The notes under the pieces were generated by a model. It had not been told where the DNA came from and did not search any database. It saw only the letters and a list, made by a program, of their open reading frames with translations. Made by a program: the position numbers and the translations under genes. Below are positions 26,609-35,516 of a stretch of 64,000 bases of DNA, in pieces. The number at the start of each line of letters is the position of its first letter. Position 1 is the stretch's first letter. Source of the stretch: Streptomyces durocortorensis (GTDB taxonomy: Bacteria; Actinomycetota; Actinomycetes; Streptomycetales; Streptomycetaceae); NCBI RefSeq assembly GCF_031760065.1, contig NZ_CP134500.1, forward strand, positions 1,116,001 to 1,180,000. Reading direction: 5' to 3'.

Positions 26609-27589
26609 ATGACGACGCCCCCGACACTCCTTCCGGTCTCCGCACCGGCCCGCCAGTGGCGCACCCCGGCCGCCGCCTGCACCACCGTCGTGCTGTGGGC
26701 CTCCGCCTTCGTCTCGATCCGCAGTGCGGGCGAGGCGTACTCCCCCGGTGCCCTGGCCCTCGGGCGGCTGCTGGCGGGGACGCTGGTGCTCGGGGCGATC
26801 CTGCTCGTACGGCGGGAGGGGCTGCCCGGCAAGGGTGCCTGGCCGGGGATCGTCACCTCGGGGCTGCTGTGGTTCGGGCTGTACATGGTGGTCCTGAACT
26901 GGGGCGAGCAGGAGGTGGACGCGGGCACGGCGGCGATGCTGGTGAACATCGGGCCGATCCTGATCGCCCTGCTGGGCGCCCGGATGCTCGGCGAGGGGCT
27001 GCCGCGCCGACTGCTGGCGGGGATGGGCGTCTCGTTCGCGGGCGCGGTCGTGGTCGGCTTCGCGATGTCCGGACACGGCGGCTCCTCCGTGCTGGGCGTG
27101 GCGCTGTGCCTGCTGGCCGCGCTGGCGTACGCGGCGGGTGCGGTGAGCCAGAAGCCGGCCCTGGCGCACGGCTCCTCGCTCCAGATCAACACCTTCGGCT
27201 GCCTGATCGGGGCCGTCGCCTGCCTGCCGTTCACCGGGGCGCTGGTCTCCGAGGCGGCCGACGCGCCGCTGTCCGCCACGCTGAACATGGTCTACCTGGG
27301 CGTCTTCCCGACCGCGCTGGCCTTCACGACCTGGGGCTACGCGATGGCCCGGACCACCGCGGGCCGGATGGGCGCGACCACGTACGCCGTTCCGGCGCTG
27401 GTCGTGGGGATGGCGTGGGTGCTGCTGGACGAGGTGCCGACCTCGCTCGGCATCGTCGGCGGGGCGCTCTGCCTGGCCGGGGTGGCGGTCTCCCGGAGCC
27501 GTCAGCAGACTGGCTCCACACGCGGAAATCCGGCCCGGCCGGTGGAGGGATCCCGTCATGACCCGGAGCGCCAAGCGGAACGGACGTAG
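26609..27589 (+). CDS. EamA/DMT-superfamily exporter
   Basis: A ten-helix membrane transporter of 326 aa made of two repeated EamA halves: ACTTVVLWASAFVSIRSAGE opens the first and LGVALCLLAALAYAAGAVSQKPAL the second. Typical conserved spots are ALALGRLLAGT, MLVNIGPILIALLGARMLGE and the late FPTALAFTTWGYAMARTTAG. Family members export amino acids or metabolites; none is identifiable here. Its 3' end overlaps the PPK2 gene by 32 bases, an unusually long overlap that implies one mRNA. The start at 26609 is chosen over 26576 for the TANNNT hexamer and the start of homology. Confidence 0.88.
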   Translation: MTTPPTLLPVSAPARQWRTPAAACTTVVLWASAFVSIRSAGEAYSPGALALGRLLAGTLVLGAILLVRREGLPGKGAWPGIVTSGLLWFGLYMVVLNWGEQEVDAGTAAMLVNIGPILIALLGARMLGEGLPRRLLAGMGVSFAGAVVVGFAMSGHGGSSVLGVALCLLAALAYAAGAVSQKPALAHGSSLQINTFGCLIGAVACLPFTGALVSEAADAPLSATLNMVYLGVFPTALAFTTWGYAMARTTAGRMGATTYAVPALVVGMAWVLLDEVPTSLGIVGGALCLAGVAVSRSRQQTGSTRGNPARPVEGSRHDPERQAERT

Positions 27590-28625
27590 CGGAACCAAGG
27601 GGAAGGCGGGGCCGGGCGACGGCAGCGCCCCGGAGGCGGACCGGCGGACGGCGGAGGCGGACGGACAGAGAGCGGGGGCGGACGGGCGGGCGGCCCGCTA
27701 CGGCGGGTCGCTTCTGGACGGATTCGCGGTGGCCGACAGCGGTGACGACGATCCGGTCCTGGTGACCCCGGAGGGGCATGCGCGTGACGCCTGGCGGGAG
27801 GACTACCCCTACGACCGCAAGCTGCGCCGCCGCGACTACGACCGGGCCAAGCGGGCGCTCCAGATCGAACTGCTGAAGCTCCAGCACTGGGTGAAGGAGC
27901 GCGACGAGCGGCTGGTGATCCTCTTCGAGGGACGGGACGCGGCGGGCAAGGGCGGCACGATCAGACGGTTCACCGAGCACCTCAATCCGCGCGGTGCGCG
28001 GGTGGTGGCGCTGGAGAAACCGACCGAGCGCGAACGCACCCAGTGGTACTTCCAGCGCTATGCGGCGCATCTGCCGAGCGCCGGGGAGATCGTCCTGTTC
28101 GACCGGTCCTGGTACAACCGGGCGGGCGTGGAGCGGGTGATGGGGTTCTGCACGACCCACGAGTACCTGGAGTTCATGCACCAGGCGCCGGGCTTCGAGC
28201 GGATGCTCGCCCGGGACGGCGTCCGCCTGGTGAAGTTCTGGTTCTCCGTCTCCCGCAACGAGCAGCGCAACCGGTTCATGATCCGGCAGATCGACCCGGT
28301 ACGGCGGTGGAAGCTGAGCCCCGTCGATCTGGCGTCGCTGGACAAGTGGGACGAGTACACCGAGGCCAAGGAGCTGATGCTCTTCCACACCGACACCGCC
28401 GACGCGCCCTGGACGGTGGTGAAGAGCAACGACAAGAAGCGGGCCCGGCTGGAGGCGATGCGGCATGTGCTGGACCGCTTCGACTACCCGGGCAAGGACC
28501 CGGAGGCGGTCGGGGTGCCGGACCCGCTGATCGTGGGCCCGGCCTCCCGGCTGTTCGAGGAGGGCGAGATGGACGCCCGGCTGCTGGGGCCGGTGACGTC
28601 GACGTCCCGGACGACGGACTACTGA
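27558..28625 (+). CDS. ppk2: Polyphosphate kinase 2
   Basis: A 355-aa PPK2 enzyme: polyphosphate-dependent (or -forming) nucleotide phosphorylation in the cytoplasm. The Walker A loop is EGRDAAGKGGTIRRF, the Walker B region is DRSWYNRAGVERVMGF, and the lid motif WYFQRY follows KPTERERTQ. A charged, low-complexity ~50-residue N-terminal tail (GSAPEADRRTAEADGQRAG) precedes the catalytic core. It starts inside the DMT exporter gene, with GGAGG upstream of the ATG. Class I PPK2 usually phosphorylates NDP; the class cannot be settled by eye. Confidence 0.93.
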   Translation: MTRSAKRNGRSGTKGKAGPGDGSAPEADRRTAEADGQRAGADGRAARYGGSLLDGFAVADSGDDDPVLVTPEGHARDAWREDYPYDRKLRRRDYDRAKRALQIELLKLQHWVKERDERLVILFEGRDAAGKGGTIRRFTEHLNPRGARVVALEKPTERERTQWYFQRYAAHLPSAGEIVLFDRSWYNRAGVERVMGFCTTHEYLEFMHQAPGFERMLARDGVRLVKFWFSVSRNEQRNRFMIRQIDPVRRWKLSPVDLASLDKWDEYTEAKELMLFHTDTADAPWTVVKSNDKKRARLEAMRHVLDRFDYPGKDPEAVGVPDPLIVGPASRLFEEGEMDARLLGPVTSTSRTTDY

Positions 28626-28646
28626 CCCTCTCCCCGGTGTCCTGGG

Positions 28647-29735
28647 TCAGGAATTCCCGAAGACCACCAGGGCGCGGCCGCCCTTGCCCGCGACCATGTT
28701 GTCGAAGGCGGCGGGAATGCCGTCCAGGGCGATGCGCTCGGTGACCATCATCGACAGGTCGAAGCGGCCCGCGCGGATGTGGTCGGCGAGGGCGGGCAGA
28801 TCGCGGGCCGGGTCGCTGTTGCCGTACACGCAGCCCGTCAGGGAGCGGCCCCAGTGGAAGATCTCCAGGGCGTTGAAGGTGACCTCCTGGTCCTTGCCAC
28901 CGATGCCGACGACCGTGGTACGCCCGCCGCGCCGGGTGGACTCCCAGGCGGCGCGGATGGTCGCGGGCCGCCCGACGCACTCCACGGCGACGTCCGCGCC
29001 CTGGCCTCCGGTCAGTTTGCGGATCTCGCGCGCGGTGGTGGCGGAGGCGATGGCGTAGTCGGTGGCTCCGGCCCGCCGGGCGAGCTCCTCCTTGGCCGGG
29101 GAGACGTCGACCGCGATGATCCGGGAGGCGCCCGCGATCCGGGCGGCCTGGAGCACGGCGAGGCCGACGCCGCCGATCCCGAACACGACGACGCTCTCGC
29201 CCTCACGGACCCGGGCGCTGTGGTGGATCGCCCCGTAGCCGGTGAGGACCGCGCAGCCGAGGAGCGCGGCGTCGGTGAGGGGAACGCCGTCGGGGGCGGG
29301 GAGCACGCAGTTCGCGGCGACGACGGTCTCCTCGGCGAAGGCCGCGACGTTGAGCCCCGGGTGGAGCTCCGTGCCGTCCGCCGTGCGGGCGTGGAGGTTG
29401 GCGGTCCCCTTGAGGGCGTCGGCGCAGAGCCACACCTCGCCGATCCCGCAATGGAAGCAGGCCCCGCAGGAGGGCGCCCAGTTGAGGACGACGCCGTCGC
29501 CCGGGGCGACATGGGTGACACCCTCGCCGACCGCCAGGACGGTGCCCGCGCCCTCGTGGCCGAGGACGGCGGGCACCGGGACGCGCATGGTGCCGTTGGA
29601 CAGGGACAGGTCGGAGTGGCAGACCCCGGCGGCGGCGAGCGCGACGCGCACCTGGCCGGGGCCGGGCTCCGGCAGGACGATGTCGGTGATCTCCAGCGGA
29701 GCTCCGACGGCGGGCAGTACGGCGGCGCGGACCAC
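28647..29735 (-). CDS. Zinc-dependent alcohol dehydrogenase
   Basis: A 362-aa MDR enzyme. Catalytic zinc ligands lie in AAGVCHSDL and GHEGAG; the structural zinc motif is CGACFHCGIGEVWLC. The nucleotide loop is GIGGVGLAVLQAARIAG with the NAD-type acidic VDVS after it. The family resembles aryl/NDMA-type alcohol dehydrogenases and is distinct from mscR. GTG start at 29735 with AGGAG seven bases upstream. It lies 42 bp behind the aldehyde dehydrogenase, so the two likely act in sequence, oxidising an alcohol through its aldehyde to an acid. Confidence 0.9.
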   Translation of the reverse strand: MVRAAVLPAVGAPLEITDIVLPEPGPGQVRVALAAAGVCHSDLSLSNGTMRVPVPAVLGHEGAGTVLAVGEGVTHVAPGDGVVLNWAPSCGACFHCGIGEVWLCADALKGTANLHARTADGTELHPGLNVAAFAEETVVAANCVLPAPDGVPLTDAALLGCAVLTGYGAIHHSARVREGESVVVFGIGGVGLAVLQAARIAGASRIIAVDVSPAKEELARRAGATDYAIASATTAREIRKLTGGQGADVAVECVGRPATIRAAWESTRRGGRTTVVGIGGKDQEVTFNALEIFHWGRSLTGCVYGNSDPARDLPALADHIRAGRFDLSMMVTERIALDGIPAAFDNMVAGKGGRALVVFGNS

Positions 29736-29777
29736 GAACAGACTCCTAGATGAGGGACTTCTGGGACGGTTGCGGGT

Positions 29778-31172
29778 TCAGAACTGGAGCGACTTCGTCT
29801 GGAGATACTCCGCCAGACCGTGCGCCCCCAGCTCGCGCCCCACCCCCGACTGCTTGTAACCGCCGAACGGGGCCAGCGGGTTGAACCGCCCGCCGTTGAT
29901 GTCGACCTGTCCGGTGTCCATCCGGCGGGCGAAGGCCACCGCCTCCTCGTCGTCCGCGGCCCACACGGCGCCCGCCAGCCCGTAGACGGTGTCGTTGGCG
30001 ATCCGCAGGGCGTCGTCCACGTCCTCGTAGCGGAGGATCGAGACGACCGGGCCGAAGATCTCCTCCTGGGCGATGGTCATGTCCGGGGTGACGTCGGCGA
30101 AGACGGTGGGGCTGACGTAGTAGCCGCTCTCCAGAGGGGCTTCCGGGCCGCCCGCGACCAGCCGGGCGCCTTCCGCGACGCCCCTCTCGATGTAACCGCG
30201 CACCCGGGCCTGCTGCTTGGCGTTGACGAGCGGGCCGACCCGCTCCCCGGCGACGTACTTGGTGACGGCGTTCGCCGCGAGCTCCACGGCCTCGTCGTAC
30301 CGCTCGGCGTCCACGAGCATCCGGGTCCAGGCGCTGCACGTCTGGCCCGAGTTGGTCATCACGTTGGCGATGCCGACGTTGACGGCCTTGGCGAGGTCCG
30401 CGCCGGGGAGGATGACGTTGGCGGACTTGCCGCCCAGTTCGAGGGCGACGCGCTTGACGGCGGCCCCGGCGGTGGCCCCGATCTGCTTGCCGACGGCGGT
30501 GGAGCCGGTGAAGGAGACCAGGTCGACGTCCTCGTGCGCGGCGAGCGCCTGGCCCGCGACCGGTCCGAGGCCGGTGACGAGGTTGAAGACGCCGGGCGGC
30601 AGACCTGCGGCCTCGGTGGCCTCGGCGAAGAGCTGGGCGGTGAGCGGGGTGTCCTCGGCGGGCTTGAGGACGATCGTGCAGCCCGCGGCGAGGGCGGGGG
30701 CGACCTTGGCGACGATCTGGTGGAGCGGGTAGTTCCAGGGGGTGATCGCGCCGACGACACCGACCGGCTCCAGGAGCACGGTGGAGTTGCCGATCCGCTC
30801 CTCGAAGGTGTGGCGCGCGGCCAGTTCGGCGTACGAGGAGGCGACCAGCACCGGGACGCCCGCGTGGACCGTCTGCGAGAGCGGCAGCGGCGAGCCCAGC
30901 TCGGCGGTGATCGTCTCGGCCAGCTCGTCCTTGCGGGCGGCCAGCGCGTCGGCGAGCGCGGTGAGCCGGGCCGCGCGCTCGGCGGGCGGGGTGGCGGCCC
31001 AGGCGGGGAGAGCGGCCCGCGCGGCCCGTACCGCCGCGTCGACGTCCTCGGCCGTGCCCGCCGGCACGTGGGCGATGACCTGCTCGTCGGCCGGGTTCAC
31101 GACCGCGATCGTGTCCCGGCCGACGGCGGGCCGCCACGCGCCGTCGATGTACATCTGGTCATGGGCCTTCAT
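29778..31172 (-). CDS. NAD(P)-dependent aldehyde dehydrogenase
   Basis: A 464-aa aldehyde dehydrogenase, a little short for the ~480-500 norm but complete. The catalytic Glu is in LELGGKSAN, the nucleophile Cys in [12 protein letters not shown], and the oxyanion Asn in TPWNYPLHQ. The C-terminal [15 protein letters not shown] fits. GGGAGGAAACAG precedes the ATG. Placed upstream of the zinc alcohol dehydrogenase in one unit. A palindrome 77 bp upstream of the start is related to the operator of the TetR/acyl-CoA dehydrogenase divergon, hinting at shared control. The aldehyde substrate is unknown. Confidence 0.92.
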   Translation of the reverse strand: MKAHDQMYIDGAWRPAVGRDTIAVVNPADEQVIAHVPAGTAEDVDAAVRAARAALPAWAATPPAERAARLTALADALAARKDELAETITAELGSPLPLSQTVHAGVPVLVASSYAELAARHTFEERIGNSTVLLEPVGVVGAITPWNYPLHQIVAKVAPALAAGCTIVLKPAEDTPLTAQLFAEATEAAGLPPGVFNLVTGLGPVAGQALAAHEDVDLVSFTGSTAVGKQIGATAGAAVKRVALELGGKSANVILPGADLAKAVNVGIANVMTNSGQTCSAWTRMLVDAERYDEAVELAANAVTKYVAGERVGPLVNAKQQARVRGYIERGVAEGARLVAGGPEAPLESGYYVSPTVFADVTPDMTIAQEEIFGPVVSILRYEDVDDALRIANDTVYGLAGAVWAADDEEAVAFARRMDTGQVDINGGRFNPLAPFGGYKQSGVGRELGAHGLAEYLQTKSLQF

Positions 31173-31248
31173 GGCTGTTTCCTCCCGGACGTGCTGTGCG
31201 GAGCGCCGAAGCCGTGCGGCGGGCGCGGGGCCCTGTCACACCCGCCCA

Positions 31249-31265
31249 AACTAGCGCCGTTAGTT
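31249..31265. promoter_or_regulatory. TetR-type operator before aldehyde dehydrogenase
   Basis: AACTAGCGCCGTTAGTT is a 17-bp palindrome with seven of eight pairs around C 31257. It matches the site at 25834-25850 at 13 of 17 positions. Confidence 0.5.
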
Positions 31266-31384
31266 TTTCGGCGCCAGGGAGCCTCCGGAGACACCGGTCA
31301 CGCCGGAGTGCGCACCGGGCGCGGGTGTCTTCCGGCGGCGGCCCGTCCTGCGGCGGCCCTCCGGCGGGTGCCGTCCAGATCGTG

Positions 31385-32881
31385 CTAGATGGTGCCGAAG
31401 AGGATGCCCGCCCCGAGCACGACGAGGGAGGTGAGCACGGCCCACTTGACGGTGAACCGGGTGTGGTCGCCGAACTCGACCTTCGCCATGCCGACGAGGA
31501 CGTACACGGCGGGTACCAGCGGCGAGGACATGTGCAGCGCCTGGCCCGCCAGGGAGGCGCGGGCGATCTCCAGCGGGGAGACCCCGTGGGCGGCCCCGGC
31601 CTCGGCGAGGACCGGGACGACGCCGAAGTAGAAGCCGTCGTTGGACATGAAGTACGTGAGCGGCAGGCTGAGCAGGCCGGTGACGATGGCCATGTGCGGG
31701 CCCATCGCGTCGGGGACGGCGCTCACGACCCAGTCGGCCATGTGCTCGACCATGCCCGTACCGGTGAGGACACCGGTGAAGACGGCGGCGGCGAAGACCA
31801 TGCCGGATACGTTCAGGACGTTGTCGGCATGGGCGGCGATCCGGGCCCGCTGGTCGGGCATGTGGGGGAAGTTGACGGTGAGGGCGAGGGCCGCGCCGAG
31901 CAGGAAGAGCACCGGGATCGGCAGCAGCTCCATGATCATCGCGGCCAGCAGGGCGACGGTGAGGCCCGCGTTGAACCAGTAGAGCTTCGGGCGGAGCGTG
32001 GACCGGTTCGGGTCCAGGCCCTTGAACTCCTCCTCGTCGTCGCCTTCGTCCTCGTCGGGGTCCGCGTCCGTGAACCCCGAGGCGGCGCCTGAGGAGTCGG
32101 AGCCCGAGGCGGCACATGAGGAATCCGAGTCCGCGGCGGTACCTGAGGAATCCGGGTCCGAGGCGGCCGGGCCCTTGCGGAGACGGTCCTCGCCGCCCGT
32201 GCCGACGGCTCCGACCGCCACGGTCTCCGGCTCCGCCTCCCGCACGAGCCCCTCGTCCAGTGTGAGCAAGCCCAGGCGCCCGCGCTCGCGGCGGCCGAGC
32301 ACGTACGCCAGCAGGAACACCGCGAGCAGTCCGACGGCGAGCGCCGGGATCATGGGCACGAAGATCTCGGAGGCGTCCAGTTCGAGGGCGGTCGCGGCGC
32401 GGGCGGTGGGTCCGCCCCAGGGAAGGGTGTTCATGACGCCGTTCGCGGTGGCCGCCACGCCGGTCATCACGACGAGGCTCATCTTGAGGCGTTTGTAGAG
32501 CGGATACATCGCCGAGACGGTGATCATGAAGGTGGTGGAGCCGTCGCCGTCCAAGGAGACGATCGCGGCGAGCACCGCCGTACCGACGACGATCCGCAGC
32601 GGGTCGGCCTTGCAGAAGCGGAGGATGCCCCGGACGATCGGGTCGAACAGGCCGACGTCGATCATCACACCGAAGTAGACGATGGCGAACATCAGCATGG
32701 CGGCGGTCGGCGCGAGGTTGCCGACGCCGTCGATGACGTAGTCGCCGAGCTGCGCTCCCTGCCCGACGGCGACACAGAACAGTGCGGGGATCAGTACCAG
32801 CGCCGCGATCGGCGACATCTTCTTCGTCATGATCAGGACCAGGAAGGTCGCGATCATGACGAAGCCGAGGATTGTCAGCAT
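31385..32881 (-). CDS. CitMHS-family citrate:cation symporter
   Basis: An integral membrane transporter of 498 aa. CitMHS features include the N-terminal ILGFVMIATFLVLIMTKKMSPIAALVLIP, the DGDGSTTFMITVSAMYPLYKRL region with GVMNTLPWGGPTARAA, and the C-terminal SNDGFYFGVVPVLAEAGAAHG. It imports metal-citrate complexes driven by protons. The protein is longer than usual because of an acidic serine-rich insert near residues 225-285, built from 27-bp tandem repeats. The insert lies in the central cytoplasmic loop and may be dispensable. An inverted repeat stands upstream of the start. Confidence 0.9.
   Translation of the reverse strand: MLTILGFVMIATFLVLIMTKKMSPIAALVLIPALFCVAVGQGAQLGDYVIDGVGNLAPTAAMLMFAIVYFGVMIDVGLFDPIVRGILRFCKADPLRIVVGTAVLAAIVSLDGDGSTTFMITVSAMYPLYKRLKMSLVVMTGVAATANGVMNTLPWGGPTARAATALELDASEIFVPMIPALAVGLLAVFLLAYVLGRRERGRLGLLTLDEGLVREAEPETVAVGAVGTGGEDRLRKGPAASDPDSSGTAADSDSSCAASGSDSSGAASGFTDADPDEDEGDDEEEFKGLDPNRSTLRPKLYWFNAGLTVALLAAMIMELLPIPVLFLLGAALALTVNFPHMPDQRARIAAHADNVLNVSGMVFAAAVFTGVLTGTGMVEHMADWVVSAVPDAMGPHMAIVTGLLSLPLTYFMSNDGFYFGVVPVLAEAGAAHGVSPLEIARASLAGQALHMSSPLVPAVYVLVGMAKVEFGDHTRFTVKWAVLTSLVVLGAGILFGTI
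32079..32159. repeat. Three 27-bp tandem repeats inside the CitMHS gene
   Basis: Contiguous units 32079-32105, 32106-32132 and 32133-32159, with a fourth partial copy after. On the coding strand they give nine-residue Asp/Ser/Ala units such as GSDSSGAAS and DPDSSGTAA. Because the period is a multiple of three, copy number can change without breaking the frame. Confidence 0.8.
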
Positions 32882-32889
32882 GGGGGATA

Positions 32890-32943
32890 CCTAACGTTCA
32901 TCCTTGAACTCCCACCGGTCTCGGCGGTCCGGACGACGTTAGG
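32890..32943. promoter_or_regulatory. CCTAACGT/ACGTTAGG inverted repeat before the citrate transporter
   Basis: Perfect 8-bp arms at 32890-32897 and 32936-32943, with a further GTTAAC at 32958-32963. The arms flank the likely leader of the CitMHS gene. They may bind a regulator; none is adjacent. Confidence 0.35.
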
Positions 32944-33016
32944 GGCCCTCTCGCAGCGTTAACAAGATGTCGACGCGTGAGCAATACGAGCAAAACCCCA
33001 GGTCAAAGCGCTGCTG

Positions 33017-35221
33017 CTAGGGCAAGGGGGTGACGGATACCGGAATGGCGTTCAGCACGGCCGTACCGGACAGCGGGTCCAGAAAAGTGCCGTCGAGCAG
33101 CTGGTTCACGTTCGCCCCGGGATGGGCGGCGGCCACCGACATACGGGTCCCGGGGCGGCTGTGGCCCCAGCCGTGCGGGAGGCTCACCACTCCGCTGCGT
33201 ACGGTTTCCGTGATCTCGGCGGGGGCCTCGACCGCGCCGCCGGAGGACTCGATCCGTACGGTGGCCCCGTCCACGAGCCCCAGGCGGGCCGCGTCGTCGG
33301 GGTGGACCTGGAGGGTGCAGACGTTGGTACCGCCGCTCAGCGAGCCGACGTTGTGCATCCAGCTGTTGTTGGAGCGCAGATGGCGGCGGCCGACGAGGAC
33401 GAGCGGGGCGGGCCGCTCCCCCAGCGCCCGGCGCAGGCGCGGCAGATCGGCGGCGATCGGGGCGGGGAGCAGTTCGATGCGGCCGGAGCGGGTGCGCAGG
33501 ATTTCCGGGAGCCGGGGCCGCAGCGGGCCGAGGTCGATGCCGTGGGGGTGGGCGAGGAGCTGCTCCAGCGTCAGACCGTACGGGCCGAGGCGCAGCATCA
33601 GGTCGAGGCGCCGTTCGGGCCCGCTCTCGCCGGTGAGTTCTGCGGCCAGTTCCTTCGGGGCCCCGGCCCGGGTGAGCGCGGTGTCGATGGCCAGGTCGTC
33701 CACGGCGGAGGGCGGGGCCCCGTGCTTCCCGCTCACCGCGAGGATCAGCCGGGCGAGGACCTCGCTCTCGTCCATCCGTCCGTCCTCCAGGAGGACGGGG
33801 GCGCGGGTGTAGCGGACCTGGTTGTGCACGGCGAAGGAGTTGAACGCGAAGTCGAAGTGGGCGCTCTGCGAGGGCGGCGGCGGGGGCAGGACGACGTCGG
33901 CGCGGCGGGAGGTCTCGTTGAGGTACGGGTCGACGCTGACCATGAAGTCGAGCCGGTCGGCGAGGGCCGCGTCCAGGCGGTCGCCGTCGGGTGCGGAGAG
34001 TACGGGGTTGGCGGCGAGGACGAGCAGGGCGCGGATGCGGCCCTCGCCCGGGGTCTCGATCTCCTCGGCCAGGGCGGCGACGGGCAGTTCGCCCTTGGCC
34101 TCGGGATGCCCGGAGACCCGGCTCACCCAGCGCCCGAGGGTGAAGCCCTTGCCGGGGACGGCCGCGCGCGCCCCGGGGGCGGCTTCGCGCGGGGCGCGCG
34201 CGGTCGCGGAGAGCGGGAAGAGCGCGCCGCCGGGGCGGTCCAGGTTGCCGGTGAGGATGTTGAGAACGTCCACGAGCCAGCTGGCGAGGGTGCCGTGCTC
34301 GACGGTGCAGCTGCCGATCCGCCCGTAGACGGCGGCAGTCGGGGCGGCGGCCAGTTCACGGGCGAGCGCGGTGGTGGTGGCCGCGTCCACGTCACAGGCT
34401 GCGGCGACCGCTTCCGGGGTGAAGTCGGCCAGGGCGGCGGCCAGTTCGTCGAGCCCTTCCAGGTGCTCGGCGAGCGGTCCGGGGTCGGCGAGCTTCTCGG
34501 CGATGAGGGTGTGCGCTATCGCCGCCAGCAGCAGGGCGTCCGCGCCGGGCCGGATCGCGATGTGCCGGTCGGCGATGCGGGCGGTGCGGGTGCGGCGCGG
34601 GTCGATGACGGTGAGGGTGCCGCCGCGGCGGCGCAGCGCCCTGAGCCGGCCGGGGAAGTCGGGGGCGGTGCAGAGACTGCCGTTGGACTCCAGTGGGTTG
34701 GCGCCGATCAGGAGAAGGTGGTCGGTGCGGTCGAGATCCGGTACGGGGATGGCGTGCGCGTCACCGAAGAGGAGGCCGCTGGAGACGTGCTTGGGCATCT
34801 GGTCCAGGGTGCTCGCGGTGAACACGTTGCGGGTGCGCAGGGCCCCGAGCAGCAGGGGCGGGTAGAGGGCGCCCGCCATCGTGTGCACGTTGGGATTGCC
34901 GAGGACCACGCCGACGGACTGCGGCCCGTGGGCCTCGGCCAGGGCCGGTACACGCTCGGCGATCAGGTCGAACGCCTCGCTCCAGGAAGCGTCGTGGAAC
35001 TCCCCGTCCGCACCGCGCACGAGCGGGACGCGCAGCCGGTCGGGGTCGGCGTCCAGGCCTCCGAAGGACGCGCCCTTGGGGCAGATGAAGCCCCGGCTGA
35101 AGATGTCGTCACGGTCGCCGCGCGCACCGGTCACGGTGGCCCCCTCGATGGTGAGGGTGAGGCCGCAGGTGGCCTCGCAGAGGGGGCAGATACGCGGTGC
35201 GGTGCGGGAGTCGTGGGACAT
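33017..35221 (-). CDS. Molybdopterin-dependent oxidoreductase
   Basis: A 734-aa Mo-bisMGD enzyme. The N-terminal [4Fe-4S] motif is CPLCEATC with a fourth Cys in FICPKG. The molybdopterin domains contain LIGANPLESNG, VIDPRRTRTARIADRHI and, at the C-terminus, the dinucleotide-binding RSNNSWMHNVGSLSGG and VSLPHGWGHSRPG. There is no Tat signal, so it is cytoplasmic. The family includes nitrate reductases, formate dehydrogenases and actinobacterial enzymes of unknown substrate. It stands alone, without electron-transfer subunits. The start at ATG 35221 agrees with homology; a longer frame upstream is low-complexity shadow. Confidence 0.88.
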   Translation of the reverse strand: MSHDSRTAPRICPLCEATCGLTLTIEGATVTGARGDRDDIFSRGFICPKGASFGGLDADPDRLRVPLVRGADGEFHDASWSEAFDLIAERVPALAEAHGPQSVGVVLGNPNVHTMAGALYPPLLLGALRTRNVFTASTLDQMPKHVSSGLLFGDAHAIPVPDLDRTDHLLLIGANPLESNGSLCTAPDFPGRLRALRRRGGTLTVIDPRRTRTARIADRHIAIRPGADALLLAAIAHTLIAEKLADPGPLAEHLEGLDELAAALADFTPEAVAAACDVDAATTTALARELAAAPTAAVYGRIGSCTVEHGTLASWLVDVLNILTGNLDRPGGALFPLSATARAPREAAPGARAAVPGKGFTLGRWVSRVSGHPEAKGELPVAALAEEIETPGEGRIRALLVLAANPVLSAPDGDRLDAALADRLDFMVSVDPYLNETSRRADVVLPPPPPSQSAHFDFAFNSFAVHNQVRYTRAPVLLEDGRMDESEVLARLILAVSGKHGAPPSAVDDLAIDTALTRAGAPKELAAELTGESGPERRLDLMLRLGPYGLTLEQLLAHPHGIDLGPLRPRLPEILRTRSGRIELLPAPIAADLPRLRRALGERPAPLVLVGRRHLRSNNSWMHNVGSLSGGTNVCTLQVHPDDAARLGLVDGATVRIESSGGAVEAPAEITETVRSGVVSLPHGWGHSRPGTRMSVAAAHPGANVNQLLDGTFLDPLSGTAVLNAIPVSVTPLP

Positions 35222-35516
35222 GGGCCCTCCCCGGGGCGGCTGCGGCGACGGCACGCGGACATGGGCCGGGCGGGGGTGGGAGCCCCGGCGGGACCGAGCA
35301 TACCGACCGGTACGCACGGCGGGGAGGCGTCGTACGGCACGGATCGACGACGGCGCGGACCGGGGGCGACAGCGACGGGAGCGCACACCGAGACGACGTC
35401 GACCGGGGCGACGTCGACCGGGACGGCACCGACCGGAGGGCAGCACCGACCGGAGGGCAGCACCGGCCGGAGGGCAGCACCGGCGGGCGCGACCTCCTCG
35501 CACCCCCCGCCCGGGG

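Noticed and set aside
28622..28650. CTGACCC/GGGTCAG inverted repeat between PPK2 and the alcohol dehydrogenase
   Set aside because: The 7-bp arms are largely made by the two opposing stop codons; too weak for a terminator call.
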